Notes: generated by a model from the sequence alone, not told the origin. Positions 18,576-27,400 are shown, counted from the first letter of the stretch. The stretch is 64,000 nucleotides of DNA from Martinezella multihospitum (GCF_900094585.1 NZ_FMAG01000012.1:62001-126000), one strand, 5' to 3'. Numbers and translations: made by a program.

Positions 18576-19841
18576 ATGCAGTCGTCATCGAAGAAACGCT
18601 ATGTTCTGGTCGGCACCGGCAATCGCGGCGTGACCATGTGGGGTAAGGACCTTGTCGAGCGCTGGAGCAGCGCGGTTGAACTCGTCGCAGTCTGCGATCT
18701 CAACGCCATGCGGGCTCAGCGGGGGCTCGAATATATCGGTGCCTCCGTGCCTGTTTACACCGATTTCGACGAGCTGCTGCGGGTGGAGAGGCCCGATCTC
18801 GTGATCGTCTGCACCCGCGATTCGACCCATGACGATCTGATCGTCAAGGCGATGGAGGCCGGCGCCGATGTCATCAGCGAGAAGCCGATGACGACGACCG
18901 TCGACAAGATCAAGCGCATCCTCAACGCCGAGGCGCGCACCGGCAAGCGGCTGGATATCTCCTTCAATTACCGTTTTGCGCCGACGGCAGCGAAGATCAA
19001 GGAACTGATCAATTCCGGCGTCATCGGCGACGTCACTTCAGTCGACTTCCATTGGTACCTCGACACCAGTCACGGTGCCGATTACTTCCGCCGCTGGCAT
19101 GCTTTCGTTGAAAACTCAGGCAGCCTCTTCGTTCACAAGGCGACGCATCATTTCGACCTTTTGAACTGGTATCTGGATTCCGATCCGGAAACGGTCGCCG
19201 CTTTTGCCGATCTCAAGCACTATGGCCGCAAGGGTCCGTTTCGCGGCGAGCGCTGTCGCACCTGTCGCTACAAGGACGAATGCGATTATTATCTCGACAT
19301 CAGCGCGACGCCGCTGCTCGAGAGCCTTTACGAGGAGCCTTCCACCGTCGACGGCTATCTGCGCGATGCCTGTGTCTTCCGAGAGGATATCGACATCCCC
19401 GATACGATGGTTGCCTCCATCCGCTATCGCAACGGCGTCAACGTCTCCTATTCGCTCAATACCTACATGCCGATCGAAGGGCATCACATCGCCTTCAACG
19501 GCCATAAGGGTCGCATCGAGCTGCGGCAGTATGAGAAGCAGAACTGGACGACGCCTCCCGCTGATGAGATCGTCGTGATGAAGAATTTCGGTGATGTCGA
19601 GCGGATATGGGTGCCGCATTCATCCGGCGGGCATTATGGCGGCGATGACCGGCTGCGCAACATGCTGTTGCGCTCCGGTCCGAACGACGAGCTCAAACAG
19701 CGCGCCGGCTCGCGGGCAGGGGCGATGTCGGTTCTCTGTGGCATTGCCGCGCTGCAGAGCAGCCGCACGGGCCAGCAGGTATCGGTGGCCGATATCTGGG
19801 GCGAGGATGGCGGGTTGAACTTGCTGGAGCCGCGGCCTTAG
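18576..19841 (+). CDS. Gfo/Idh/MocA family oxidoreductase with cysteine cluster
   Basis: 421-residue oxidoreductase with Rossmann motif VGTGNRG and family motif SEKPMTT. The open frame extends upstream into the repeat element. The ATG at 18576, with GGAGGAAGAG just before it, is the natural start. The catalytic region includes 'VHKATHHFDLLNWYL'. Unusually, about 215 residues in it has a compact cysteine cluster, GERCRTCRYKDECDYY (C-x2-C-x5-C), which could bind a metal. It follows the enolase-superfamily gene and may be in the same TetR regulon. The substrate is unknown. Confidence 0.83.
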   Translation: MQSSSKKRYVLVGTGNRGVTMWGKDLVERWSSAVELVAVCDLNAMRAQRGLEYIGASVPVYTDFDELLRVERPDLVIVCTRDSTHDDLIVKAMEAGADVISEKPMTTTVDKIKRILNAEARTGKRLDISFNYRFAPTAAKIKELINSGVIGDVTSVDFHWYLDTSHGADYFRRWHAFVENSGSLFVHKATHHFDLLNWYLDSDPETVAAFADLKHYGRKGPFRGERCRTCRYKDECDYYLDISATPLLESLYEEPSTVDGYLRDACVFREDIDIPDTMVASIRYRNGVNVSYSLNTYMPIEGHHIAFNGHKGRIELRQYEKQNWTTPPADEIVVMKNFGDVERIWVPHSSGGHYGGDDRLRNMLLRSGPNDELKQRAGSRAGAMSVLCGIAALQSSRTGQQVSVADIWGEDGGLNLLEPRP

Positions 19842-19854
19842 GGCCGCGGTGTTT
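19830..19854 (+). terminator. GC-rich hairpin overlapping the oxidoreductase stop codon
   Basis: CCGCGGCC (19830-19837) pairs perfectly with GGCCGCGG (19842-19849) across a four-base loop that contains most of the TAG stop. A short T-rich TGTTTAAG follows. It is strong as a stem but weak as a U-tract. Confidence 0.5.
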
Positions 19855-19873
19855 AAGTCTTCCGGTTCCGAGA

Positions 19874-20461
19874 TCAGCTGCAGCCCGGGAGCTGCTGTGC
19901 ATAGATTCGTGTCATGCCGTTGAAGCGCCTGGCACCGGCGAGTGCGGTCGCATTGCCGCGCCACGATCCCTGTAGATAGCCTTTGGGTCCCGAATAATAA
20001 GCGAGATAAAGATCGTAGGAATTATTCAGGGCAACCCCTGTCTGCAGATGGGTCTGGTAATGATACCAGCCGACGAAGTCGATGGCGTCGGAGAAATTGG
20101 TGCGGCTTGCCGTCCAGTTGCCGGTCTCGCGCTTATACTTGTCCCATGTGCCGTCGAGGGCCTGCGAATAGCCGTAGGCCGTCGTCGGGCGCTTCCAGGG
20201 AATGAAGCCGAGCAAATAGCGGCGCGGCGGCCGGGCGCGCGGCCGGAAGCCGGATTCGGTATAGATCGTCGCCATCAGGATCGGCACCGGCACGCCGTAT
20301 TTGCGTTCGGTGCGCTCCGCTGCCCGCTGCCAATTGTTGAACCAGCCATCGCGCTGGTCGAAGATCGCGCAGATGTTGCGGGTGCGCGATGGGGCAGTGG
20401 CACAGCCTGCCAGCACACCGAGCAGCATCACGGCCAGAATGGAAAGGACGCGGGTACGCAT
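19874..20461 (-). CDS. SLT-domain lytic transglycosylase lipoprotein
   Basis: Envelope lipoprotein of 195 residues. The ATG at 20461 begins a lipoprotein signal with lipobox LAGC (MRTRVLSILAVMLLG then VLAGC); an upstream ATG at 20542 would put an unrelated cysteine-rich stretch in front. The domain resembles soluble lytic transglycosylases: catalytic Glu in YTESGFRP and 'AYGYSQALDGTWDKY'. It would cleave the glycan strands of peptidoglycan. It is convergent with the upstream oxidoreductase gene and not obviously part of an operon. Confidence 0.85.
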   Translation of the reverse strand: MRTRVLSILAVMLLGVLAGCATAPSRTRNICAIFDQRDGWFNNWQRAAERTERKYGVPVPILMATIYTESGFRPRARPPRRYLLGFIPWKRPTTAYGYSQALDGTWDKYKRETGNWTASRTNFSDAIDFVGWYHYQTHLQTGVALNNSYDLYLAYYSGPKGYLQGSWRGNATALAGARRFNGMTRIYAQQLPGCS

Positions 20462-20671
20462 TACTAGAACCTCTTCCGCCGCGCGTCTTCCAGGCGCGCA
20501 AAGGACGCAGCAACAACTCTGTTGGCGCATGATCCTTTTCAAAAATTCGAAACCGAACTTTTGAGGTCATGCGCTGAGAAGAGTGCTAGCGCGGAATGAT
20601 TAAAAACGGGTTTTTCGCCTGTGCCGAAATGGGGCGATTTCAGGGAGTTTTCATGAATTTGTTGCGTCGCA

Positions 20672-21697
20672 TCATGCCATGCGCGCCATGTCCTCGCGGC
20701 GGATTTCGTAGAGCAACGGCCTGCCTTCGATGAAGCGGATGACTTCGTCGACCGCCATCTCGCCGAGGCGGGTCCGCTCCAGCCCGATGGCGCCGGCGAT
20801 ATGCGGGGTCAGGAAGACATTTGGCAGATCGTAGAAGGCCGATGCCGCTTCCGGAATTTCCGGGTCGGTGACGTCGATGATCGCGTCGATGCGGCCGGTT
20901 TTCAGGATGGTGATCAGGGCCATTTCGTCGACCAAAGCACCGCGCGCCGTGTTGATGAAAGTTGCCCCGTCTCTCATCAGCGACAGGCGGTGAGCGTTAA
21001 TCATATGCCGTGTGGCGGGCAGGGACGGGGCGTGCAGCGAGACGATGTCGGCCGCTGCCATCAGGGCGTCCAGTTCGGTCTTTTCGACGCCAAGGCGTAG
21101 TGCTTCGACTGTATCGACCATCGGATCATAGAGCAGGATGCGGTAGTCGAAAGGCGAAAGCAACTCGATCACCCGCCGGCCGATGCGCGATGCGCCGATG
21201 ATGCCGACGGTTCGTTGGTAGTTGCCGATGGCCTCTGCTTGTATGGGTATCGTCCGCTGGCGGTTGCGATCGGCAACGTAGAAATCGCGGAATCGAAAAA
21301 CCTTCTTGCCGGCAAAGATGATGGCGGCAAGCGTGAATTCGGCAACCGGCAGGGCATTGGCCTGGGCGGCATGGCTGACGAGGACGCCCCGATCGAACAG
21401 GCTGTCGCCGAGCAGGCCCTTCACCGTGCCGGCGGAATGAGCCACCAGCTTCAGATGTGGCGCCAGCGCCAGCGTGGCGGCATCGATGGTCGGCGAGCCC
21501 CAGCCTGTGATCAGGATTTCGGTTTCGGCAAGTAGCTTTGCCGCACGCGCGTCGCCGAAGCTCTGCATCGGCGCGGCGTCCAGCACGCGCCCGATGGTAT
21601 CGAGACGCCGGATCAGCGCTTCCGGCAGCACATGCTGCGTGCGCGATGGCTGCATGGCAAAGGTGATGGCCGGCCGGCCGGAAGCAGATTGCGTCAT
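20672..21697 (-). CDS. D-isomer-specific 2-hydroxyacid dehydrogenase
   Basis: 341-residue NAD-dependent dehydrogenase of the phosphoglycerate/glyoxylate reductase family. The cofactor motif reads VGIIGASRIGRRV, the catalytic Arg lies in NTARGALVDE, the Glu region is 'VTDPEIPEA' and the catalytic His is in LTPHIAGA. The ATG overlaps the stop of the DUF2264 gene by four bases (ATGA), which fixes the start and shows coupled expression. Likely role: reduction or oxidation of a 2-keto acid produced from a glycan-derived sugar acid. Exact substrate unknown. Confidence 0.87.
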   Translation of the reverse strand: MTQSASGRPAITFAMQPSRTQHVLPEALIRRLDTIGRVLDAAPMQSFGDARAAKLLAETEILITGWGSPTIDAATLALAPHLKLVAHSAGTVKGLLGDSLFDRGVLVSHAAQANALPVAEFTLAAIIFAGKKVFRFRDFYVADRNRQRTIPIQAEAIGNYQRTVGIIGASRIGRRVIELLSPFDYRILLYDPMVDTVEALRLGVEKTELDALMAAADIVSLHAPSLPATRHMINAHRLSLMRDGATFINTARGALVDEMALITILKTGRIDAIIDVTDPEIPEAASAFYDLPNVFLTPHIAGAIGLERTRLGEMAVDEVIRFIEGRPLLYEIRREDMARMA

Positions 21698-23550
21698 GGC
21701 AGGCGACCGGGCGCTTCGATGGCGCTGACTGTGATGCCCTTGTCTTTGGCGAGGGCACGCAAGGCGTCGATATCGGGCCGAGCAGGCGGTTTCGCCCAGG
21801 CGTGTTGGACCGCGGAGGGATCCTTTTCCGCCAGCACGGCGGAGACGAGAATGGTTTCGCCTGCGGGAATGCTGCCGCGCAGCTGCGGTACCAGAGTTTT
21901 CGCGGCGATGAGGTTGGTGTTCGGCGGCGCCTTCTGCGCGGTGCCCTCGCGAGCGATGGTCGAGCCAAGGTCGACAATGCCGCTGAAATCCTCTTCGCCG
22001 ATCGCATAGGCGGAACCGGTCGCGGATGAGAGCGTATCGGCTTCCAGATCGCGCCTTGCAATGGCGAAGCCGCCTTCGGCCGTCTGCAGCGGCTGTGGCG
22101 TGCTGATCCTGTGCAGGCGGATATGCCAGGGCGCGGCCGGCACGAGCCATGTCTCCACGGTCACATCCGGATAGGGCGACCATTTGGCGTAGAGCGTATC
22201 GCCGGCGAGCTTGGCTTCTTCATTGGTCTCGCGCACACGGTAGTGCAGGCCGTCGTCGCTGAAGGCGAGCATGCTGTCGAAGGCGCCGCCGGCAAAGATG
22301 CGCTCGTCGCTTTCGACGCTGAAGCCATAACGGGCTGAATAGGCGAATTTCGAGTATTTCTCCGCGCCGAAGCGCATCTGCTGGTTTTCCTGGCCGGAGG
22401 AGAGCGCAACGACATCGGCCTTGCTGCGCATCAACACCATGCCGGGATGCTTTTGCGGGATGATAGCCGGCTCATTCTCCGGCGGCTTTTCTTCCGCTGT
22501 CCAGAAGGGATGCGTTTCAGGCAGCGCCAAGGGCAGGAAGGCCTTGAAGGCCCAATAGGGGGAGCCGGCGGAATTATAGTTTTCCGACATCAAGAGGTTG
22601 GGATAGGCAAAGCCGATCGGCAGGGTGCCGTCGCGATGGGCGATCGGCTTGTCAGCCCACCAACGCAGGTGCCGGAGGCACAAGCCCTTGATCTCGCCCC
22701 ATGGCAGCGCCTCGACATCGGCAAAGGCGAGCGCCGACCAGAAGCCCGCGCAGGCGAAGCGATAGGTGAGGCTGCGGCCGAAGGGGATGGTGGCGCCGTC
22801 TGGCGCGAACCAGTGACGGAAATCCTCGGCGAAGAGGATGGCACGCTCGCGGTAGCGCTTGGCGCGATCGTCATCCACGAGCTTGGAATAGATCAGCCCG
22901 TAAAAGTGCATGGCGAAGGGAATGTAGTGATCGATGCGCCGGACATTGCCGTCGCGATACCAGCCATCAGCGATATAGAAGCCGTCCAGTTCGTTCAGGT
23001 AGCTTTCCGTCAGGCTGCGGTCGAAGGTGGCGCCGAGCCGGTTAAGCGCGATATCCACGAAGATGCGGAAGAACTTCCAGTTGTTGTCGGCATAATCGAA
23101 GCTGCGGGCATGCTTGAGATAGGTGATCAGATTGTCGCGGGCGCGTTGATCGAGCGGCTCCCAGATCTTTTCCGGCACAAGGGCGAGCGCAAAGCCGAGC
23201 GCGGCCAGTTCGACCATCCGCTGATCGCGGCCGTTGACCGTGCCCCAATATTCCGGATGCTTTGGATCGACGCCGTTGGCGAGGCCTTCGGCGTAGCGAC
23301 CCCAATGGCTGAAATCGCCGCCGCCCGCGCCGAGTGGAGCCAAGCCCCAGAGCGGGCGCGCGAAACCTTCGAGATCGGCGGCGGCACGGTCGAAATGGGC
23401 GCCGGCAGCATCGATGCGGACGCGGGCATTGCCCCCGGAGAAATAGGGCAGCAGCGGATTAAACAGGTCGGTCAGCGCGCGGCGCATGTCCGGGAGGGTT
23501 TTCAGCGGGTTGCCGGCAAGCGGATTGGAGCTGGCGGGGTCATAGATCAT
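21694..23550 (-). CDS. DUF2264 family protein, probable glycan-active enzyme
   Basis: 618-residue cytoplasmic protein of the DUF2264 family (N-terminal 'ALTDLFNPLLPYFSGG', 'RPLWGLAPLGAGGG', 'WGRYAEGLANGVDP'). The family is predicted to have an alpha/alpha barrel and is often found with polysaccharide-degradation genes. No catalytic residues can be named with confidence. It is the middle gene of a LacI - DUF2264 - 2-hydroxyacid dehydrogenase operon divergent from a sugar solute-binding protein. It may therefore process the sugar delivered by that protein. Confidence 0.8.
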   Translation of the reverse strand: MIYDPASSNPLAGNPLKTLPDMRRALTDLFNPLLPYFSGGNARVRIDAAGAHFDRAAADLEGFARPLWGLAPLGAGGGDFSHWGRYAEGLANGVDPKHPEYWGTVNGRDQRMVELAALGFALALVPEKIWEPLDQRARDNLITYLKHARSFDYADNNWKFFRIFVDIALNRLGATFDRSLTESYLNELDGFYIADGWYRDGNVRRIDHYIPFAMHFYGLIYSKLVDDDRAKRYRERAILFAEDFRHWFAPDGATIPFGRSLTYRFACAGFWSALAFADVEALPWGEIKGLCLRHLRWWADKPIAHRDGTLPIGFAYPNLLMSENYNSAGSPYWAFKAFLPLALPETHPFWTAEEKPPENEPAIIPQKHPGMVLMRSKADVVALSSGQENQQMRFGAEKYSKFAYSARYGFSVESDERIFAGGAFDSMLAFSDDGLHYRVRETNEEAKLAGDTLYAKWSPYPDVTVETWLVPAAPWHIRLHRISTPQPLQTAEGGFAIARRDLEADTLSSATGSAYAIGEEDFSGIVDLGSTIAREGTAQKAPPNTNLIAAKTLVPQLRGSIPAGETILVSAVLAEKDPSAVQHAWAKPPARPDIDALRALAKDKGITVSAIEAPGRLP

Positions 23551-23591
23551 CGGTTCGGCTTTCTTGATCGTTTCCGCGGCGGGATTGGATT

Positions 23592-24614
23592 TCAGGTTTC
23601 AGGTGGCAGCGTGCCGCCGGCAATCGGCTGCACGCCGTGGCAGATGTGGCGGGCCGGTGCCTCGCGGTCACGGAAGCGCGCGATCATCAGGCCGATGGCT
23701 TCGCGGCCCAGCGCCGCGCGATCGACGCGCATGGTTGCCAGCCGAGGATTGGTCATCAGGGCGCAGGGCAGGTCGTCGAAGCCGACGATGGCGAAATCCT
23801 CCGGCACGCGCAGACCGGCTTCCGTCACGGCGTCAAGCGCGCCGACGGCAATGAAATCGTTCATGCAGAACGCCGCGGTGTAGCCCTCACCGGCGGCAAG
23901 GATCTCGGCGGTCTTGTCATGGGCCTCGTGGCTAGAGCTGCCGCGGAAATTCATCGGCACGAGCCGGCCATGGGCGCCTTCGACCGAAGCGATCGCGGCT
24001 TCGAAGCCGCGCACGCGCTCGCGGATCGTCTGGCGATGCGAGCCGGTCAAATGCAGGATGCGGCGGTGACCGGCATCGAGCAGGCGCCGGGTCGCATTGT
24101 AGGCGCCGAAGAAGTTCGAGGGCGAAACGCCATCGAATCTCAGCTTCGGGTCGGTACCGTTGACAAGCACGGTGGGCGTGCCGCTGGCCTCGAGCCATCG
24201 GCAGAGTTCCTCCGAGGGGTCGATGCCAACGAGGAAGAGGCCTTCCGCGCCGGCCGTCTGCAGATATTCCTTCACCAGCTCCGGTTCCGTCCGCGCCTCG
24301 CGGACGAGGCGGATGTCGAAGCGCATGCCACGCTCGGCGGCTCCTGCGCGCAAGCCCTCCAGGATGCCCTCATAAAAGACGCTCAAGCCGCCGGTGACGC
24401 TGTCGCTGGCGATCAGTGCCAAACCTCCGGTCTCGGCCTCCGGGGCCGTTTTCAACGGATAGCCGAGATCGCTCGCCACCTTGAAGATATGCTGGCGGAT
24501 CGTCTCGCTGATGCCGGGTTCATTGGTGAGGACCCGCGACACGGTCGAAACCGAGACGCCGGCCGCAGCGGCGATGTCGGCCTGTCTGATGCGTTTGGAG
24601 CGAATATCGTTCAT
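23592..24614 (-). CDS. LacI family transcriptional regulator
   Basis: 340-residue regulator with N-terminal LacI helix-turn-helix (RQADIAAAAGVSVSTVSRVL), hinge helix and a periplasmic-binding-protein-like effector domain ('LIASDSVTGGLSVFYEGIL'). The ATG at 24614 is preferred because residues before it (from 24650) are hydrophobic and not part of the fold, though no strong Shine-Dalgarno is visible. It is divergent from the orphan solute-binding gene. Two inverted repeats of the LacI kind lie in the 148-base gap, so it most likely represses both directions until its sugar ligand is present. Confidence 0.88.
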   Translation of the reverse strand: MNDIRSKRIRQADIAAAAGVSVSTVSRVLTNEPGISETIRQHIFKVASDLGYPLKTAPEAETGGLALIASDSVTGGLSVFYEGILEGLRAGAAERGMRFDIRLVREARTEPELVKEYLQTAGAEGLFLVGIDPSEELCRWLEASGTPTVLVNGTDPKLRFDGVSPSNFFGAYNATRRLLDAGHRRILHLTGSHRQTIRERVRGFEAAIASVEGAHGRLVPMNFRGSSSHEAHDKTAEILAAGEGYTAAFCMNDFIAVGALDAVTEAGLRVPEDFAIVGFDDLPCALMTNPRLATMRVDRAALGREAIGLMIARFRDREAPARHICHGVQPIAGGTLPPET

Positions 24615-24637
24615 ATCGCAAATGCTATGCAAAATTA

Positions 24638-24649
24638 TGCAAATTTGCA
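24638..24649. promoter_or_regulatory. Candidate LacI operator 1
   Basis: TGCAAATTTGCA is a perfect 12-bp palindrome 24 bases upstream of the LacI start codon. A second copy with the same half-sites lies 37 bases away (centre to centre). Confidence 0.6.
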
Positions 24650-24673
24650 ATAGAAAGATTTTTTATTGCGCAG

Positions 24674-24688
24674 TGCAAAGAGTTTGCA
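24674..24688. promoter_or_regulatory. Candidate LacI operator 2
   Basis: TGCAAA-GAG-TTTGCA repeats the half-sites of operator 1 with a three-base centre. It lies about 75 bases upstream of the solute-binding protein start. Paired sites spaced a few helical turns apart suit dimer cooperation or a short loop. Confidence 0.55.
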
Positions 24689-24762
24689 TATCCTCGCGCC
24701 ACTTGTCCGCTGAAGGCGTCGGGGAGATCGCCGCGGATGACAACGCAAGAGGGAGGAATCTC

Positions 24763-26058
24763 ATGCGCATGAACCGTCGTACATTCATGATTGGAGCCAC
24801 TGGCGCCGCAGCTGGCCTTGCCTTCGGGGGAGGCGCGATGCCGGCCTTTGCGGATGCGACGCAGCTCAGGGCGATGTGGTGGGGCTCGCCCGATCGCGGC
24901 AAGCGCACGGTCGCCGTGGCAGAGCTGTTCCACAGCAAGAACCCGGATTTGTCCGTCATTGGCGAGAGCATCAGCGGCGACGGCTACTGGGCGAAGCTTG
25001 CAACAGGCATGGCGAGCCAGAACATCGCCGATGTCTTCCAACTCGAGCCGAGCACGATATCCGACTATTCCAAGCGCGGCGCCTGCATGCCGCTCGACCA
25101 GTTCGTGCCCTCGACACTGAATGTCGATAGTTTCGGCAAGGACGTGCTGAAGCTGACCACGGTGGATAACAAACTCTACGGCGTCGGCCTCGGGCTCAAC
25201 TCCTTCGCGATGTTCTATGACGAGGACATGTTCAAGAAGACCGGCCTGACGCCACCCGGTCCGACCACCACATGGGCCGAATATGCCGATCTTGCGGTGG
25301 AGATGACCAAGGCCGCCGGCAAGCGCGGCTATTGGGGCGGCCCTTATGGCGCGCGCTACAATTATGTCCTCGATGTCTGGCTGCGCCAGCGCGGCAAGAG
25401 CCTCTTTACGGAGGAGGGCGGGCTCGGCTTTAGTGTCGACGATGCCAAGGAATGGTACAGTTATTGGGAAGACCTGCGCAAACGTGGCGGCACGGTCTCC
25501 GCCGATGTCCAGACGCTCGACCAGAACGTCATTGAGAGCAATTGCCTGGCGCTCGGCAAATCGGCCATCGGCATGGCCTATTCCAACCAGCTCGTCGGCT
25601 ATCAGCTCGTCGTCAAGAGCAAGCTTGCCGTCACCATGCTGCCGCGCGAGAAGAAGGATGGCCCTTCCGGCCATTATTATCGTCCTGCGCTGATCTGGAG
25701 CGTCGGCGCCACCAGCAAGAACGGCGAAGCGGCGGCGAAATTCATCAATTTCTTCGTCAACGATGTCGAAGCCGGCAAGATCCTCGGCGTCGAGCGCGGC
25801 GTGCCGATGTCGCCTGCCGTGCGCGCCGCCATCCTGCCGACGCTCAATCCGGTCGAGCAGCAGACGGTGCAATATATCGAGCTGTTGAAGGATCAGGTCG
25901 GCACCTATCCTGTGCCGGCACCGCTCGGCTCCGGCGAATTCGACCAGAACGTCGCGCGCCCCGTCGCCGACCAACTCGCCTTCGGCAAGATCACGGTTGC
26001 CGAGGCAGCGAAGCGGCTGGTGGAGGAAGGGGCGACGAAATTGAAGCGGAAGAGCTGA
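24763..26058 (+). CDS. Sugar ABC transporter substrate-binding protein without cognate permease
   Basis: 431-residue periplasmic solute-binding protein. The ATG at 24763 follows GGGAGG. The N-terminus has a twin-arginine motif (NRRTFMIGA) and a hydrophobic core ending near MPAFADA. The mature sequence 'LRAMWWGSPDRGKRT' and later blocks resemble the SBP at 14311, showing paralogy. Unlike other SBPs here, no permease or ATPase gene adjoins it: a repeat and then a convergent phosphatase gene follow. It may dock on the permeases at 12461-14306 or on a transporter elsewhere. It is probably controlled by the divergent LacI regulator. Confidence 0.87.
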   Translation: MRMNRRTFMIGATGAAAGLAFGGGAMPAFADATQLRAMWWGSPDRGKRTVAVAELFHSKNPDLSVIGESISGDGYWAKLATGMASQNIADVFQLEPSTISDYSKRGACMPLDQFVPSTLNVDSFGKDVLKLTTVDNKLYGVGLGLNSFAMFYDEDMFKKTGLTPPGPTTTWAEYADLAVEMTKAAGKRGYWGGPYGARYNYVLDVWLRQRGKSLFTEEGGLGFSVDDAKEWYSYWEDLRKRGGTVSADVQTLDQNVIESNCLALGKSAIGMAYSNQLVGYQLVVKSKLAVTMLPREKKDGPSGHYYRPALIWSVGATSKNGEAAAKFINFFVNDVEAGKILGVERGVPMSPAVRAAILPTLNPVEQQTVQYIELLKDQVGTYPVPAPLGSGEFDQNVARPVADQLAFGKITVAEAAKRLVEEGATKLKRKS

Positions 26059-26097
26059 GCGGAGGCTCAGCTGAGGCTTCACAGTAGGCGGAGAGGC

Positions 26098-26288
26098 TAC
26101 CCCCCTCTGTCGCTGTCGCGACATCTCCCCCACAAGGGGGGGGGATTGGTAACCTGCGGCGCAGCCGCGCCTCAAACCAGCATTGTATCCGTAGAGACTG
26201 AGCGACGTTGCGCTAACGAAAGCGGCTGCGAACTCCCGACGATCTCCCCCCTTGTGGGGGAGATGTCACGAAGTGACAGAGGGGGGTA
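26098..26288. repeat. Paired inverted repeat (REPIN-like) between convergent genes
   Basis: The left arm about 26098-26141 (TACCCCCCTCTGTCGC...) and right arm about 26245-26288 (...GAAGTGACAGAGGGGGGTA) are imperfect inverted copies of over 40 bases. Each arm has its own CCCCC ACAA GGGGG hairpin. The intervening 100 bases hold no gene. The words 'CATCTCCCCCACAAGGGGG' are characteristic of rhizobial intergenic repeats. It may also separate the convergent SBP and phosphatase transcripts. Confidence 0.75.
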
Positions 26289-26319
26289 TTACACTCTCCT
26301 CAAGTTCCACCGCTAATAT

Positions 26320-27174
26320 CTACTTCCCATCCCAGGGCTTCAGCGCATCCTGCTTCAGCTGTCGCTGCGTTTCAGGCGGCAGCTTGTAATCGCCTTTGTA
26401 GGGCGCGCTTTCAAACGAGCCGTAGGTCGGGTTGGCAATGGCGATCCAGTCGTGGCCGAAATGCGCGGCATTGGCTTCGAAGGCCTTCTGACGCTCTTCG
26501 ATGGTGCCCTTGTAGTCGTCGGTGAAGTCGCCGAAATTGTCGCCGAACATCAGGAGAATGCGATAGTTCTTGGCGATGAAGGCGCGGCGCGTGCCCTTGG
26601 CCGAACCCCAGTCCGGCTGCTCCTTGGCGCTGAGGAAAGTGTCGACATTGTCGCCCATCGGGAAGCCGAAACGCTTCAGTTCCTCAACGGTCGGGCCTTC
26701 CTCGTCGACGGTGCGGTTGGTGACGTAGAACACCTTCACACCCTTCGAAGCCGCGTATTGAGTGAATTCCACCGCGCCGGGGATCGGCTTATCTTGCTGG
26801 GCATTCACATATTCCGTCCAGGTCTCCGGCTTGAAGCTGGTGCCAGCTGTGATGTTGCGCGCCTGATAGGGCGACGTATTGAGAATGGTGTCATCGACAT
26901 CGAGGATGATGGCCGGAGGAAAGTCCTGGAAATTACCGGTTTGCTCCACAGGAGCTGCCGTCCAGTTCTTGTCAGCCAGCGCTTCGTCAAGCCGGATACG
27001 GCCGAGCGCATAGGCACCAAGTGCATTGGCCTGCGCCTCCACCGAGGTCTGATCCCAAAGAACGGCATTGAGATTATCGTCGGGCATGGCGGCCGGCAGA
27101 TCGGCGGCCAAAGCCGGCAAGGCGGACGCAAGGCCGATCACGAATGTCAGCTGCCTTAAATATCTGTTTTCCAC
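26320..27174 (-). CDS. HAD-type acid phosphatase / 5'-nucleotidase, lipoprotein e(P4) family
   Basis: 284-residue secreted phosphatase. The catalytic DxDxT motif reads ILDVDDTILN, followed by 'FYVTNRT' (motif II) and the 'LLMFGDNFGDF' acidic motif. The start is a GTG at 27174 with AAGGAG six bases upstream; longer frames are not supported. The N-terminus is a signal peptide (LTFVIGLASALPALAAD), here without the lipobox cysteine of Haemophilus e(P4), so the protein is probably periplasmic rather than a lipoprotein. It would remove phosphate from nucleotides or other monoesters outside the cytoplasm. It is a single gene downstream of, but probably not co-transcribed with, the glycerol transporter, because a terminator precedes it. 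Confidence 0.85.
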   Translation of the reverse strand: MENRYLRQLTFVIGLASALPALAADLPAAMPDDNLNAVLWDQTSVEAQANALGAYALGRIRLDEALADKNWTAAPVEQTGNFQDFPPAIILDVDDTILNTSPYQARNITAGTSFKPETWTEYVNAQQDKPIPGAVEFTQYAASKGVKVFYVTNRTVDEEGPTVEELKRFGFPMGDNVDTFLSAKEQPDWGSAKGTRRAFIAKNYRILLMFGDNFGDFTDDYKGTIEERQKAFEANAAHFGHDWIAIANPTYGSFESAPYKGDYKLPPETQRQLKQDALKPWDGK

Positions 27175-27400
27175 TCGGTTCTCCTTTATGAAATTCCGGA
27201 AATCAACGCGTCGCATCAACGATTTCAAACAGGCGTCAAAGTCTTGATCCGGGTAAGGATAGTTTGCGCGTGGACGGAATGTGTCAAGTATATGACAGCG
27301 CACGAATCCGCGTTCCCTTGGTTTTGGTTTGCGCCGCCGCCTGTGTCGGGCGCCTCTGGGTGAGGGCATTTCTGATAAAGGTCGTGCTTCAGCCCTGGAA

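Noticed and set aside
16714-26288. CRISPR arrays
   Set aside because: Repeats occur as isolated inverted pairs with unequal spacing and no cas genes; no direct repeat series is present.
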